DNA of 64,000 nucleotides from Hippasteria phrygiana. Its lineage: Eukaryota; Echinodermata; Asteroidea; Valvatida; Goniasteridae. The stretch covers positions 1,488,001 to 1,552,000 of the forward strand of contig JAZGUH010000225.1 in assembly GCA_037893225.1 (NCBI GenBank), read 5' to 3'. Below are positions 12,506 to 24,050 of this stretch, one piece after another. The translations under genes were made by a program, and so were the position numbers. A model generated the notes under the pieces. The model had not been told where the DNA came from. It was given only the letters and a program-made list of their open reading frames with translations, and did not search any database. The first letter of the stretch is position 1. Each line of letters begins with the position of its first letter.

Positions 12506-15499
12506 GTAAGTATCCAGTGAAAAGAACGTGTAAATAAGTTTGAACGGAGAGTAGAAATAGAAAAGTAATAATATTAATAACTGTTATGCTTATATAGCGC
12601 TTTCCATCGTATCAACGATCTCAAAGTGCTTTACAATTACTACCCCGTTCATCAGGCCCTGGACCACGCGGCAGCCGATATCAGCGCTCAATTGGCCTCG
12701 ACCCTCTTTTAGGTACCCATTTATACTCCTGGGTGGAGAGAGGAAATTGTAGTTAAGTGTCTTTCCCAAGGGCACAAACACCATGTTCTTGGCAGGTTTC
12801 GAACCCACGTACCATCGTACAAGAGTCGAACACCGTAACCACTAGGTCATGGCATTCTACAAGTACTTGATGAAGGTGGAAATGTAAAAAGAAAAACACA
12901 AGATCGTTATTTGAGACTGCTGTTTTTGCAAAAGACGTTTTGCATTGTAATTGAAGAAGAAAGAAAGAATACGTTTATTTGTTTGTTTGTTTGTTTGTTT
13001 GTTTGTTTGTTTGTTTGATGTTTATGAAAAAGGGCTCTTGATTTTGAGACTTGAGACATCAGTTGATTAAAATACCATTTTCAGTTTGTGGTCGTTATTA
13101 TTCTTGAGATGTTCTTGAAAGATATTTATTTCATTTTCTTGAATTAAATTTGTTAAGAATTTTAAAGGTTTGCTTCTGTAAACTTGAAACACATATGCAG
13201 TCCCCCCACCCTCACAAAAGAAAGGTTTGGATTTATTGTTAATGTCATATTTATGCACGACCCTTACACAACATGTTCCAATAAAAATTAGGAGAAACTT
13301 AATTTTTGATATGTTTTACAGGTGTTTTTATGGTCAAACTGGATCTGTATTCAGCCAGTGGGGAGATAACAGGGTCATCATCACGTCCAGTAAGTACTAC
13401 ATTTTGCAAACATTGAGTCCTGAGAAGTTGGACAGGGTGTTTTTTTGAAGCCCAGGTCATTGAATTGACAGTAATGTATTATTTTTTTTTTTTTTTTTTT
13501 TTTTTTAACCTTTATGAAATTATAATTAAATCATTACCAATTAAATTACAATTAAAATCAGCAGAGTCAAGTAATAAATTGGAATTTTTTTTCTTTTGAC
13601 AAATTTTTAAATTGTGTTTTTTTATTTTAACTAAAAAAAACATTCTTTTTGTTTTGGGCAAATGCCAACCCTCCAGAAAAAAATGGCTTTTATTCTTGGT
13701 TGCTTTTGCACCTCAAACGTACAAAAGTTAATAACTTTTGTATATCTAGAAAAATACAACAAGAAAGTAATGTTTCAGGTTGAAACTCATAAAAAGCACA
13801 GACAGTGTATCTTTAATAAAAAAAAAGTATTATAGTATTAGTCATAGTATTTAACAACAACAATTTCAAGTTTCAATCCCCCCCACCCCCCCCCCCCCCC
13901 CCCCCACGAGGGATCGAAATATCCACTGGACCGCTGGAACGAGTCCAGTGATTTGAGCGTTGGTCTAGTGAACTCTTGACAGAACTAGTCCGGTGGTCTA
14001 GTGATTTTTTTCATAAACTGGGTGAAATGCTATCACTAAAGTCCATTTTTTTTCTAAATCTGGTGAACTGAAAGAGCCCCATAATTTCTGGAATGGCCAT
14101 TTTTAGTTTTGAGAGCATTTGTAACCCCTCCCCCAACAAGGTCGGCCAAGGAAAAACAAATTGAAACGGCACACTCATTCAAAACACTGTGTGTTCTTAT
14201 TTTTACCATTGGTCTTGTGAAATACCTTCTGGTCTAGTAAAATTGTTGTGCTATTAGCCCAGCTGTCTAGTAGATTTTTACCTGAAATGCGACCCCTGCT
14301 ATGTACATGTACCTCACTGGCTTATTCCCTTCAATTACTGTTAATATTTCACTACTGCAGACTTCAGGTAACAAGACCAAGATTGCCACAGCACAAAACA
14401 CCTGTTTTTTTTCCCCTCATCATTCCAGGCAATGATACACTACCAGTCGAATCTCCTGAAAACCATCCAGACGATCTACTTAATACCGCTCTTATTGACG
14501 GGGTACCGGGAGGAAAAGCAGACCGTCACAGTCAATCTGATGGAAAATTATGTGGATAATCCGGTAAGTGACAAAGTTGAGGGTGAAGGATCAGTGTTTT
14601 TCCAGTGGTGCTGGTGGGTGTGTGGTGGTAAAAGAAATTTGGCTGAGAATGGACCCTGTGAGCGCGAAGCGCAAAGCCCTTGCGGCGTGGGGTGCGGTGC
14701 CCACTTAAAAGGGCCCCGGAAAAGTTTGCATTCTAGATGCTCTGTGGTGCAATCTGAGGCATTTCCTGGCCACTTTCCTCTTACTTTTTCGAGCAGTGGC
14801 TGTCAATACATGTATTATAAATAAAAATTATATTCATTTGTTCAAAATATACTTTGTGTTTTCATCCATACTCAAACTTGACAACCATCTATTTCCATTT
14901 TTTCCCCTTTACCTTTTGAAAAGGTACATGTAGGTGCATGTACAGCCTATGACATTATTAATTTGTAAATTGCTGCTTTGTGATATCTACTTGTTCTTGC
15001 TACACAAAATTCAATCGTTTCACTTTAATTCAAGGATTAGTTTAGCTAACATATAGGCCCTAAATTATTGATAAAAATGGGGGGGGGAAAATGGAGATTT
15101 ATTTATGAAAAAACACTACACAAATTAGCATCAGTAAAAATTGGGCCCTTACTGTTTTACGGTGCTAGGCTTGGACGGTATTTCGGTATTACCGTATAGT
15201 GACATTTTTTTCAATACTGACTGATGATCCATAAATACCGAAATACCGGAGAACTCGGTATGGGAATTTTTTTCTATATTCTTTTTCAAATAAACTGCTT
15301 ATTGATATTAAAGTTTCCGGTGATATCACAAAGAGACTTTGAAGCTCAGTATATATGCTGGTACCATGCTTTTGTGTACTGTATGACATTGTAATACTTG
15401 GAAACCGGGAAAAGCCATGTCAGCTAAAACTTAATTCTGTACAGTACTTTATGTCTACAGCCATGGTAAAGAGTACAATGTAATGTCCTCATTATTCCG

Positions 15500-15531
<32 letters not shown>

Positions 15532-18500
15532 TCAATATCCAGCTCTTTGATAATCAAGGGAAACAATTGGGAAAACATGGAATATTAATTTTTTTTACTG
15601 TGCCGTCTTTGTCTAATGCAAGATTTGTAAAGAATGTCCCATGTTGTGATGTTTTTAAAGGTACATGTAGTATACAACATTTGCAAACATCAAAAACCAA
15701 ACCACTGAATTATTACCAAATACCATACTAGACTAAGTAAATAGCAGTCTTAAGCATCCTGTGAAATCATGGCACCTGGTGTGCTGTCGTTTTCAAGAAA
15801 AGTGGAAGTTTATATAATTTTCCCAACGATTGTCGGCCAACAATCATTGGAAATAGTCTAGTTCCCCGACCTAATAATTCCTTGACTCTTTAATTTGCTC
15901 CGTTTTGTCTAAAGTAGGATCAGGGAACCAGACTACTAGAAAAATGTTTTTTTTGTGTTTTCCCAGCATCTATGCAAACAAAACTTTTAAAAGGTCTGTT
16001 ACAGTATTTGCTAGCACGCTATAAAATACTAACCCCCAAATCCATTTATTTCTGAAAATAACAGCAAAAGCAAATAATGTATACTTTCTTTAATACCCCT
16101 CTTGTAGCAAAAGGTATACCCACATTTTTTGTTTCTCTTTTTGTTTCTTTTTGTTTCTTTTTTTTTGGGGGGGGAGGGGCTGCGCACATACATGTGTGCA
16201 GCACCTAAATGTAGCCCAAACCTAAATTTTAGCCCAACCCTGTACCTAAATGAAGCCCCATCCTTTTATGCAGTCCTAACTGTTTGCCTAAATGTGACCC
16301 ACCATTCAAAAACCAGGCGAAGGTCGGCAAATGCCATATATGTTATTTTAAAACTTAAAAATGCCAGCAATTCAATTGTGTAAAAATCTCCCATATAATT
16401 TTTTTTACTTCCGCCTGGTTTGTGGGTAGTGGGTCACAAATGTAGCCCCAGTCATGTACCTAAATGTAGCCCCGACCCCAAATGTCGTCGCATTGATGTT
16501 TATACCAAACTGTGTACTTTTATTTCCCAAAAGTGCATGTAAGTGCACCTTCTTTCCTTTCCAGACATGTAACAAAGCAGTCTTTAGTGCTACAATGTGA
16601 TGCATGGATTTAGTGATGTTATGCGGTTCTTAGGTTCTGCAGCCCCTCATGAATAAATGGCAAATTTTGTTTTGCCTTTTCCCCCCATATGTTCTCTTGG
16701 GGCTAAAATATGTATTTACAACAAAATCTGTTATCGGCTATGATGTCTGTGTTTTACAGTACAAACCGTTGGTTGGAGCCCACATTGAACTGCAGGCCAG
16801 ACAGCTTGAGATCTACTCATCGGTGCTTAAGATCCAAGCCTACTTCTCGGGTCTCAGGTTAGTACCAAAATGAAAACAGTTTGTCATCTTCGAGTATCGT
16901 AATCACACGTACAGATTGTCTGTTTCTTACTGCTGACTGTGCCAAGCCGTACTCGGATACAAACCTTAACACTAAAACTAATGTTGACCCTAGCAAATTA
17001 CTCATGTACAGTTTGTCTATAATATACAGGCCAACATGATTTTCTTACATGTTTTAATATCAGAAAACATTTGCTATTATTAATTTTTCAACACCCCCCC
17101 CCCCCCTAAACCAAGACACCGACAGTTTGGGAGACTGCCAACATATGGCAAAATAGCTCAGTTGGTAGAGCGCCGGTACAGTGTTCCAGAGGTCGCAGGT
17201 TCAAATCCCGCTCCTGCCAGTTTTCTTTGTTCACTTTGAAAGTTTTTCTCTTTGATTAGACAGGACAGTTTTCAAAATGAGGTGATGAGAGAGACATGTA
17301 TTCATTCAAATTTAACCCTAACCCCCTAGACCCTTTTTACTCGGAACCATCCTGAATCCTCCAAAATCCTTCGCTTGAAACACCATTCGTCCTCAATCCT
17401 CCAAAATCTCCCTCGCTTGAAACACCATTCATCCTAAATCCTCTAAAATCCTAAATCCTCTAAAATCCTCTTTTTCTTGAAATACCGTTCATCCTCAATC
17501 CTCCAAAACTGCAAGGAGGATTAAGGTGGGTTAGAGTTAATGCACTATTATAACAGATCCGTATTTAAACCGTATTTAAACCGTGTTTTTTTGTTGTTAT
17601 TTTTAAGTTGTGTGGCATGAAGATGTCCACTGGTAAATCTAGATTGCGTCCATGTGTTTTCTAGTTCTACAAACTGTAGTAAATGACCGTTGGACCATGG
17701 ACTTGGAGCATAGGGTTCTCCGCGCATGTAACATGGCCGGTGGAAATAAACACCGAGCTGTATGTAGTAATCGGCTGGATCACTCGAAGCTGCATTGTCG
17801 GGACAAAGTTTCCTCTAGTGGCAGCTCACAGCATCACAAAGCTTGTCAAGATATTAGTCCTGGTCTTCTGCTTCATTTTTTAGCTGTGACATTAACTTTA
17901 TAATTTTGTTTTCCTTCTTGAATAGGCCCTATGGTTGGAAAAAGCGGTTTGTAAAAGATTACTTGGCTGGTTAATGTCTATAGGCACATTCCTGCGCGTA
18001 CTCAATCCATTCATGTTTTAACTATATTGTTCTTGAATGGAAGTGTAATAAATATACAGTTTTTCAAACGACGTTTTCATTTACACGAAAAGGGGGCTCC
18101 AAGTGCGATGAATAGGACCACTCTGTTCAGTGTGGTGCCTATTGTTTGCATTTACGCTTGGCTGTGCAGCCCCTGTTCTTGGCATACCAGCACCCCATCA
18201 ATAACGGCCAGAGGCAAAGGGTTAATGGAACTCCGTCTAACAACACTTTGCATGGCAGTACAATCCAATACAGCAGAATTGGAAAACAGGTCCTACGTTT
18301 ATTGATCTTGAATGGCAATTTCTGTTTGCAGGTATCTAATGTACCAGTGGCCAGTCAGCACCACCGTGGTCTTCGTCTCCATCTTCTTCCTCTTCCTGTC
18401 CCTCATCACCGTGGTGTCATGGCAACAGTGCGCCAGCGCCTTCTCTATTCAGCCGGAGGAAACTGTGGTGCGGATGGAGGACGTGTACGCGGTGCCCTAT

Positions 18501-19605
18501 GAAGAACGCAGGAAGCTGATCAAGAAGAGTATGGCTACAGAGCGAGCAGGTAGATAGATGTACAATGATCAGTGAGGTACCCACTTCTTTTGTGTTTTGG
18601 GGTTTGTTTGTGGGGGCGGTGCAGGGGAGGGGGGGGGGGGGTTGGGTTGTTTTTAGGTGTGAAGCGTGCAGATCGGTATAATACCCGTTTGATATATGAC
18701 AAATGAAATGTAACCCAAAATATCCGAAAGAATCCTAGAATGTGCACGACACAAACGGGCGCATGTACATGTATTATGCATCTTCTTAGGGTGGGCTGCC
18801 AAACCTTTGGTCGGGCGGCGCCTTTGCAAAGCCTGGCGAAGCCCGGCTTTTCAGTCTTGCTATTGTGAGCCTCAATTCACCCAACAACTGTTGCGTTTCT
18901 TGTCATTCAATTCACGGGCTGGAGATCAAAGGGAGAGGAAGTCCTTTGATGATACCACGGTGGTCTGGGCTACCAATCAATTAAGTCGGGCCTGTTCAGA
19001 GCCAGGCCCTAACTTGTGATTCTGCTTTTTATAACTGTTCATTATCTTGCTCTTCATCCCTGACATTTATGTACAATCAGCTTTTTTCAATCACTTCACT
19101 TGGATTTTTTGCAGCTTTGTTTAAAGACCGTCCTCAAAATGTAACGGTCGTCGGCCAGCAGGGCTTTCAGGATGATCAGGAATCGCAGAGCTCGGGGATC
19201 AGCAGCGTCGACGGTACCTTCACCGGCAACCAGAGCTCCTCCATCCTGGACGCCATTAAGGTCACCAACGGTGAGGGGTCGTCTGATGGGAGCTGGGATT
19301 TTGTTGCCACGTCAAATCAAGCCGACGATCAAGACAATGGCACTAGGCAGCCTCAGGAGGGGGTTCCACCGAGCACGGAAGAGGGGGACGTGCCAGGGGA
19401 AGATCTTGATGAGGACATGCCAGGGGTAGTTACCCTGGAGGAATCGGGAGAGAGTCCCGGGAAGGAGGTTGAGGATGCAGTGGAAGATGATAGCGAAGAG
19501 CAGTCGGAAGTTTTCGAGGAGACAGTTAGTGGTCCGCTGGTGATGGACGGAGAAGAGTTGAGACAACGCAAGAAGGAGGAGGACCCAGACAACAACTATC
19601 TATAG
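12430..19605 (+). CDS. Seipin, 5'-incomplete (six 3' coding exons)
   Basis: Seipin is an ER membrane protein that oligomerises into a ring at ER-lipid droplet contacts and organises lipid droplet assembly. Six exons join in frame: 12430-12505, 13322-13389, 14429-14563, 16760-16857, 18332-18549 and 19115-19605, giving 361 residues with a TAG stop. All junctions are GT-AG. Visible residues 1-126 are the conserved lumenal beta-sandwich domain: RGQRYRVLLELEMPQSPVN, then VFMVKLDLYS, an amphipathic stretch LLKTIQTIYLIPLLL, and GAHIELQARQLEIYSSVLKI. The second membrane segment is STTVVFVSIFFLFLSLITVV (about 134-153). The cytosolic tail of about 200 residues is very acidic and Ser-rich, longer and less conserved than the core. 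Missing are the N-terminal membrane segment and the first part of the lumenal domain, roughly 100 residues, which must lie upstream of 12430, probably beyond the satellite. Convergent with PIGF. Family assignment is firm. Confidence 0.93.
12575..12855 (-). mobile_element. tRNA-derived SINE in seipin intron
   Basis: On the minus strand the unit begins near 12855 with a tRNA-like promoter: A-box-like CCTAGTGGTTACGG and B-box-like GGGTTCGAAACC. It ends near 12585 with the tail AAAGCGCTATATAAGC, followed by TAATATTA. A related tail occurs at 29738-29800. SINE family name not determined. Confidence 0.75.
12976..13016. repeat. (GTTT)n microsatellite
   Basis: About ten uninterrupted GTTT units in the first visible seipin intron. 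Confidence 0.9.
13322..13389 (+). CDS. Seipin exon: beta-strand VFMVKLDLYS
   Basis: Acceptor TTTTACAG, donor CCA|GTAAGT. Completes a split Gly codon and ends in phase 0 with SSSRP. Confidence 0.92.
13390..14428. other. Seipin intron with T and C homopolymers
   Basis: No gene. Contains a poly-T run at about 13481-13506 and a nearly pure C run at 13878-13905, common assembly weak points. The rest is AT-rich without recognised repeats. Confidence 0.6.
14429..14563 (+). CDS. Seipin exon: membrane-leaning helix
   Basis: 45 codons from AMIHYQSNLL to NYVDNP, with acceptor CATTCCAG and donor CCG|GTAAGT. It includes the hydrophobic helix region that in other seipins faces the ER membrane and lipid. 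Confidence 0.93.
14640..14800 (+). repeat. Fragment of the GCGAAGCCC repeat family
   Basis: Shares AGCGCGAAGC, AAAGCCCTTGCGGCGTGG, TTAAAAGGGCCCC and GTGGTGCAATCTGAGGC with the tandem units at 35281-36340. A diverged solo copy in a seipin intron; another degraded one lies at 34380-34520. Confidence 0.7.
15657..16093 (-). mobile_element. 437-bp inverted-repeat element, copy 1
   Basis: An inverted copy of 60156-60589. Ends AAAGGTACATGTAGTATAC and GTATACTTTCTTTAA form terminal inverted repeats. Shared interior landmarks include GTCTGGTTCCCTGA and CGACAGCACACCAAGTGCC (read on the minus strand here). Non-autonomous; no transposase. Confidence 0.75.
16297..16440. repeat. Foldback in seipin intron
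   Basis: Inverted arms GTGACCCACCATTC...AACCAGGCG and CGCCTGGTTTGTGGGTAGTGGGTCAC. Around it CCTAAATGTAGCCC recurs several times (16203-16480), so this is probably the core of a small inverted-repeat transposon. Confidence 0.65.
16760..16857 (+). CDS. Seipin exon: late lumenal beta-strands
   Basis: Encodes YKPLVGAHIELQARQLEIYS through the start of SGLR. Acceptor GTTTTACAG, donor CTCAG|GTTAGT, ends in phase 2. Confidence 0.93.
17147..17220 (+). mobile_element. tRNA-like SINE head, copy 1
   Basis: GGCAAAATAGCTCAGTTGGT is an A box, GGTTCAAATCC a B box, and CTCCTGCCA closes the unit. The acceptor stem pairs poorly and a second copy (62871-62944) shares the flanking GGGAGAC and CTTTGTTCACTTTG, so this is a dispersed tRNA-derived element rather than a working tRNA gene. 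Confidence 0.75.
17312..17540 (-). mobile_element. TTAA-bounded miniature element with GGAGGATT units
   Basis: Bounded by TTAACCCTAACCCCCTAG and GGTGGGTTAGAGTTAA. The interior is made of AATCCTCCAAAATCCT units. It is an inverted relative of 54487-54728, which has the same AGACCC/GGGTCT subterminal stretch. The TTAA ends fit the target choice of piggyBac or Kolobok-type elements. Confidence 0.75.
18332..18549 (+). CDS. Seipin exon: second transmembrane segment
   Basis: Encodes RYLMYQWPVS, the hydrophobic segment STTVVFVSIFFLFLSLITVV and the start of the cytosolic tail (YEERRKLIKKSM). Acceptor GTTTGCAG, donor GCAG|GTAGAT, phase 1. Confidence 0.93.
18550..19114. other. Last seipin intron
   Basis: No gene. 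Contains a G run near 18625-18640 and weakly T-rich sequence leading to the acceptor. Nothing else recognised. Confidence 0.55.
19115..19605 (+). CDS. Seipin last exon: acidic C-terminal tail
   Basis: Starts at acceptor TTTTTTGCAG and runs 163 codons to TAG at 19603-19605. It is rich in Glu, Asp, Ser and Gly, with no domain. GC content is higher than in the surrounding introns. Length and composition differ from vertebrate seipin tails; such tails are poorly conserved across the family. Confidence 0.9.
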
Positions 19606-20503
19606 CCTTCCTGTGGGTTACTGTAGTGCCAGACATGACATTTCCATTGAATTTTAATGCGGAAAGCCCACCGATCAACAGAGTTGTAGTCGAGTCATTC
19701 ACAAGTCATTCAAAAGTCAAATGTCATGTTTAGCGCTGGGTCATTTCTTGCAGTCTCACTCTTTGTGAAATCTTCAGACTCTTTTTATTTTTCAGATAAT
19801 TTCTTTTCATTTTCTTGCCTTCCCCCCCTTCCCAGAATTTTGTTTGAAATTAACAGCTACAGAGCTTCTGGAAGTGATCCAAGTAGCCGTCATTCTTCGT
19901 CAACAGCCAAGAATGTTGCAGTGTTCCATTAACCCTAACCCTAACCCCTGCCTCATATTTCTAAATCCACCAACTACGATTGCTTTACACAGGGCTTGAT
20001 GCCCATTGGAAGTCAAGGTGATAGCTTTTTCCAGAGCTTTGAGGAGCATTTGCTTTGTCACTGCCATCACCACACTCAAAGAGTTTATAGCCTGTGTAAT
20101 GTTGAATCAAAGACCCGACAAGATTGATGGGGCAATTCTCAGTAATGACTACAGGTGGTGGTAAAGTTCCTTTTTCCCTCAAATTATGCAGCTGTTTCTT
20201 TTTTCTGTTCGAAAGTCATTTTATTAGATTTTTTATCATTGTGTAAACAAGTTTGATTTTCAGTAAGTGAACTTGCTTGTAGTTTATATTCCATTTATGA
20301 AATAGCCCTATGCACTATTTTACTCGATACTGTAAAGAGTTACGGCAGCATGATTTTATAGTACTCCTCTTTAGATATAAATCAGGCCGATGCTGTCCAT
20401 TAAGCACCCCCCATTAATACATATTGACCAATCACAGCTGCAACTATGGTCCGATATGCATATGCATATGCATACTATGCACATTGGTCATTCCATAAAT
20501 TTG
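19606..20503. other. Seipin 3' UTR and intergenic sequence
   Basis: Starts at the stop codon; the transcript end is not determined. At 19930-19948 there is a short telomere-like run TTAACCCTAACCCTAACCC. Otherwise single-copy AT-rich sequence. Confidence 0.5.
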
Positions 20504-20823
20504 TGGTCCAAAAGTGCCTTCTTTTTTGTGTCCCTGTTACACCTGACCTGCGTCATTTCAATCAAGTATTGAAATTGACTCCACACTTTTTTTACTTGTT
20601 TGGCAGGTACTTTGCTTTACGACAATAGCTCTTGGAGATAGAAGGCATTAACCCTCCTGTTCTCAGGGCCAAAATCGACCCAGCTGCTGTACAGATCAAA
20701 ACCTATCAAATGACAGATTGAAACACACACAAACTGTGAGAGTTGGTGTTAAGAGTTTTTGATAGGCTGTGAATTGCAAAATCTTATGTAACAGAGACAC
20801 CAAAAATGTCACACTTTTGGACC
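20504..20823. mobile_element. Foldback element GGTCCAAAAGTG
   Basis: Ends are inverted: GGTCCAAAAGTGCC and CACTTTTGGACC. The inner arms GTGTCCCTGTTACA and TGTAACAGAGACACC also pair. The interior shares TTTGGCAGGTACTTTGC and GGAGATAGAAGGCATTAA with 40450-40600, so it is a small dispersed family. Confidence 0.7.
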
Positions 20824-20879
20824 CCATATGTCGCTGTGGTTAGTCAATACTTCAATGGGGTGGAGCTTAATGAATCGGT

Positions 20880-21020
20880 CAGTTCTGAGGCCGATTGCGC
20901 AAAGCACGCAAATTTGCTTAACGACAACAGGTGACCTGAAAAAAATGTCATTCGATGTGTGAGTATACATTGCTTCATATATTACATCGGGACAGAACAC
21001 AAGAGAAAATCTCTGTTCTA
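20880..21020. repeat. Probable SINE 3' part
   Basis: CATCGGGACAGAACACAAG and TCTGTTCTAATTTA resemble the tail of the tRNA-derived unit at 59985-60155 (GCGTCGGGAAAGG, TTTGTTCTAATTTA). Boundaries uncertain. Confidence 0.5.
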
Positions 21021-21032
21021 ATTTACAATATA

Positions 21033-21265
21033 CAGTTATGCCCCAAATTATTCATACCCATGCCAAATTTGGGGTATTGTGAATCATTTTATTTATTATT
21101 TCTACTTTTATGCTAATGATGTGAAACCAAAATATATGTAGATTTGTACATGCCAACTAAAAGTCATTAAGTAAAGCCCAAGTTCCGCCAATCCAGCTTT
21201 TATGTATGAGAGAAAAGCAAACTACCAGATTGTTCATATGGTATGAATAATTTTGGGCATAACTG
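21033..21265. mobile_element. Tc1/mariner-type MITE, 233 bp
   Basis: Terminal inverted repeats of about 27 bp starting CAGTTATGCCCCAAATTATT and ending AATAATTTTGGGCATAACTG, flanked by TA on both sides. TA duplication is the Tc1/mariner signature. No transposase, so non-autonomous. Confidence 0.88.
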
Positions 21266-23313
21266 TATAACATTTTGGAAACAAACTCTCCATATCTTTT
21301 CTTCCTTGTGAAAGAACACATCAAAGAATCTCTCAGGTTACATGTGATGTGTGCTGTAGATTTTCTGATTATTCTGTTATTGAGAAGAGGTGTAATTTGG
21401 TTGAATTCAAATAAAATTAACAGACAGTTGTTTCCTTAACGATAGTTTAGGTAATGCAAAGTGTGATGAATAAGGTTTCCCTTTTGGGGGTCATAATGTT
21501 CGTTTCCAAAGATGACCACTTTTTAGAGTACGATTTGATTTTAAGAAACTTTAACATTGAATGTGCCGTACTTTTATCTTAATTTATGTCTTAAATGGTG
21601 ACGTTTCCTGATTTGAAAATTGTAGTAATAACAGCTTCGCCATTTCTCAAGTCCTGTATTTTAATATTTCTGATATAAAGTACTTTTGTTTTTGTCAATG
21701 AGTTTGGTATGTATCGCAGAATGTTAGCCAAGAAATCCCACCGTTCTGCAGAAAACTGCAGCATGGCATTGCATGCTTCACCCATAATGCACATAATGTC
21801 TATGATCTGGATGTGTTAACCAGATGGTAAACAAAAATTACTTTGCATGCCACTGTTTGATAACTATTTTTATTATTAATAATCATTTCTACCAAGCACT
21901 TAGTAATGTATTTATGCGAGGATGAGTTTATTTAATTTTGGACAAAAAATGCTTGGTGTTTGCAGCTGGTAAAGTTACAGGAATTGTTTTTGTTTTTAAT
22001 GGTAGAAAAGACTTAACACAACAGTCATGTTTCGAGACGGGTTTGTAGGAAATCCAAGGTACCAACCTTTTACTACATGCACATCTAAGCTCTCTAATTT
22101 CAAGACGATCCCATTAGTCCATGGGCCCAGAACGAACATTTCACTTATCGGCACCATTTTGGTGGGCAAATCCTAGTTGCCATTTTTGAATAGTTCAACA
22201 TCCCTGAATTATGTTTTGATATGACAACCCTTCCAGAGTGGCAGCTTCTTAGTGGTTATCATGCATTGAATGGACAGACCCTCTGGGCAAACCCTAAAAA
22301 GGCGCTTTGTCCAGACATCATCTATTACAGCATTACTAGCTTCCCAGGGAGTCTGATTTTCCCCCCTGATGAACATGTGCCCTGCATGTAGAATAAATGA
22401 ATAAATGCGTCCCAACATGTTTATTTGCTGGCCTTCAAACTCATACAACATATACTGATAATGTGTATATGGAACAAATTATACAATTGTGCATTGGTGC
22501 CTATAGGCGAAAATGCCAACATCCAAAAAAAATGGTTATCTAATATTGATTTACTTGTACTGACCCTACAAATATTTCAGTACCACGAAAGTTTTGTCCC
22601 TGAGATGATACCGATTTTTTTTTTGTCTGGCCCATGGACTACATGGTGTATCTGTACATTGCACATCTTTGTGGGAAGTATTCTTGTCAAAGGGTAGCTT
22701 TTCCTTCCAGTAGCAGACAATTTGGCAATTCATAAAACAGTGCACCACCAAGCGATTGCAGGCCATTTCAAACTGCATGGTTGACAAATTACCCATGCCC
22801 ACCCCAAGAGTATATCTGGAAGCCTGGTAAGTATATGGAAAATGTTCAACTCCTTAAAAGTTAACAATTATAGTACATGTACTAGTTTTCTTTGCTCAAT
22901 GGAAAATGAGGCATACTGTTTAGATAGACATTTTCAAATACACAGAGCCAAAAAATTCCCTGCCTGACAAACTCTTGGTGGCGCACTGTAATTGTGAATC
23001 GCCAGAAATTCAGAGACCTACTGATCTCGAGAGGAAAAGTCTACGCTGGAGACTTGACACAAATACTGCTTAGGCTCTTACAAATTGTATGTCCAATAGT
23101 CATTCCTCACTCGGTAATATTTTTTATTGTACATGTACATAAATACTTGAAGAGCACGGTTATTTTCTACTAATAGGGAACAGTGTGTGTGGACATCTGT
23201 TTGGGATGTAATAAATTCTATATAAATAATAATGCACTCTTGCTTAAGCCTTTGTTTGTCTAGACATTTGTGACCAGCTCTACAAAAATTATATACTTTG
23301 CATCCTAAGCTTT
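21266..23313. other. Intergenic, nothing recognised
   Basis: About 2 kb of AT-rich sequence between the convergent seipin and PIGF genes. No exon, RNA gene or clear repeat seen by eye. Confidence 0.5.
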
Positions 23314-24050
23314 GGGTGCGTTCGAGTAGCTTACCCAGATCGACTCTGCTGAAGGCAGACGGGTCAGCCACGAGAGCTGGGCTAATAGAACGGTCAAATG
23401 CCCTCTCCTGTTGATGTCACCTTGCACTTGGTCCGCCATGGATGAATAAGGGTCGGCGATTGTGTAGTTACGGACACCTCTTTATATTTGATCCATTTCG
23501 AGTCAAGGTTGTTTTTATCATTCCAAAATGAATTTATCAACCTAAAGTATACTCCTCTCAATTCTAATTACATCATTTTTTGTAATTCTGAAGTTTCCTG
23601 CTGGAGAAAATGCAATTTTCTTATGTGTTTTGAGGTTGGTGTCTTGTGAATCAGTGCAGTTTTCGCCATCTTTATTTTCGTGTTGCCATCTTCGTTGTCG
23701 TTTTACCCAAAAATTTAAAACACTGCCCTCTATCTACGACATACCTGTTGGTATCTAGTTTGCTAAGTCCAATAACTTAAAAGTGGATTTTGTTCTCTTA
23801 ATATAGGAACAGTCCTCAACTACACAATCGCCCTCGAGGTGAGCCATTTTTTTTAATTCCCCGCTCTAGTAGAATTTGTAGGTGGTCAGACTTAACTACG
23901 CATGCGTGTGACATAATTCCACCAATGACTCTGCTCCGCGAGCAGGGTCTGTGGTGGCTGACCCGAGTGAGCCCCGGGTATGACGTCAGAGCTAATCGAA
24001 TGGTACGGGGCTAACCCAAGTTGACCCGGGTGAGCTACTCGAACGCACCC
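23314..24050. mobile_element. Inverted-repeat transposon GGGTGCGTTCGAGTAGC
   Basis: Starts GGGTGCGTTCGAGTAGCTTA and ends TGAGCTACTCGAACGCACCC. Inner inverted copies of GGCGATTGTGTAGTT at about 23454 and 23815 suggest nested structure. No clear target duplication: the flanks share only TTT. No transposase. Confidence 0.8.

Noticed and set aside
17147..17220. Functional tRNA gene (also 62871-62944 and 63568-63644)
   Set aside because: A and B boxes are good, but the acceptor stems mismatch, the middle lacks a clear anticodon arm, and flanks are shared between copies as in a SINE.
18065..18240. Possible relative of the ACCCCTTGA MITE (shares ACGCTTGGCTGTGCAGCC)
   Set aside because: Similarity is limited to a short interior stretch and the ends are not recognisable, so it was not listed as an element.
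19312..19595. Two minus-strand frames over the last seipin exon
   Set aside because: Shadows of the coding strand in a GC-rich acidic exon.
19930..19948. True telomere or interstitial telomere array
   Set aside because: Only about three CCCTAA units; better seen as one end of the TTAACCCTAAC element family or a chance tract.
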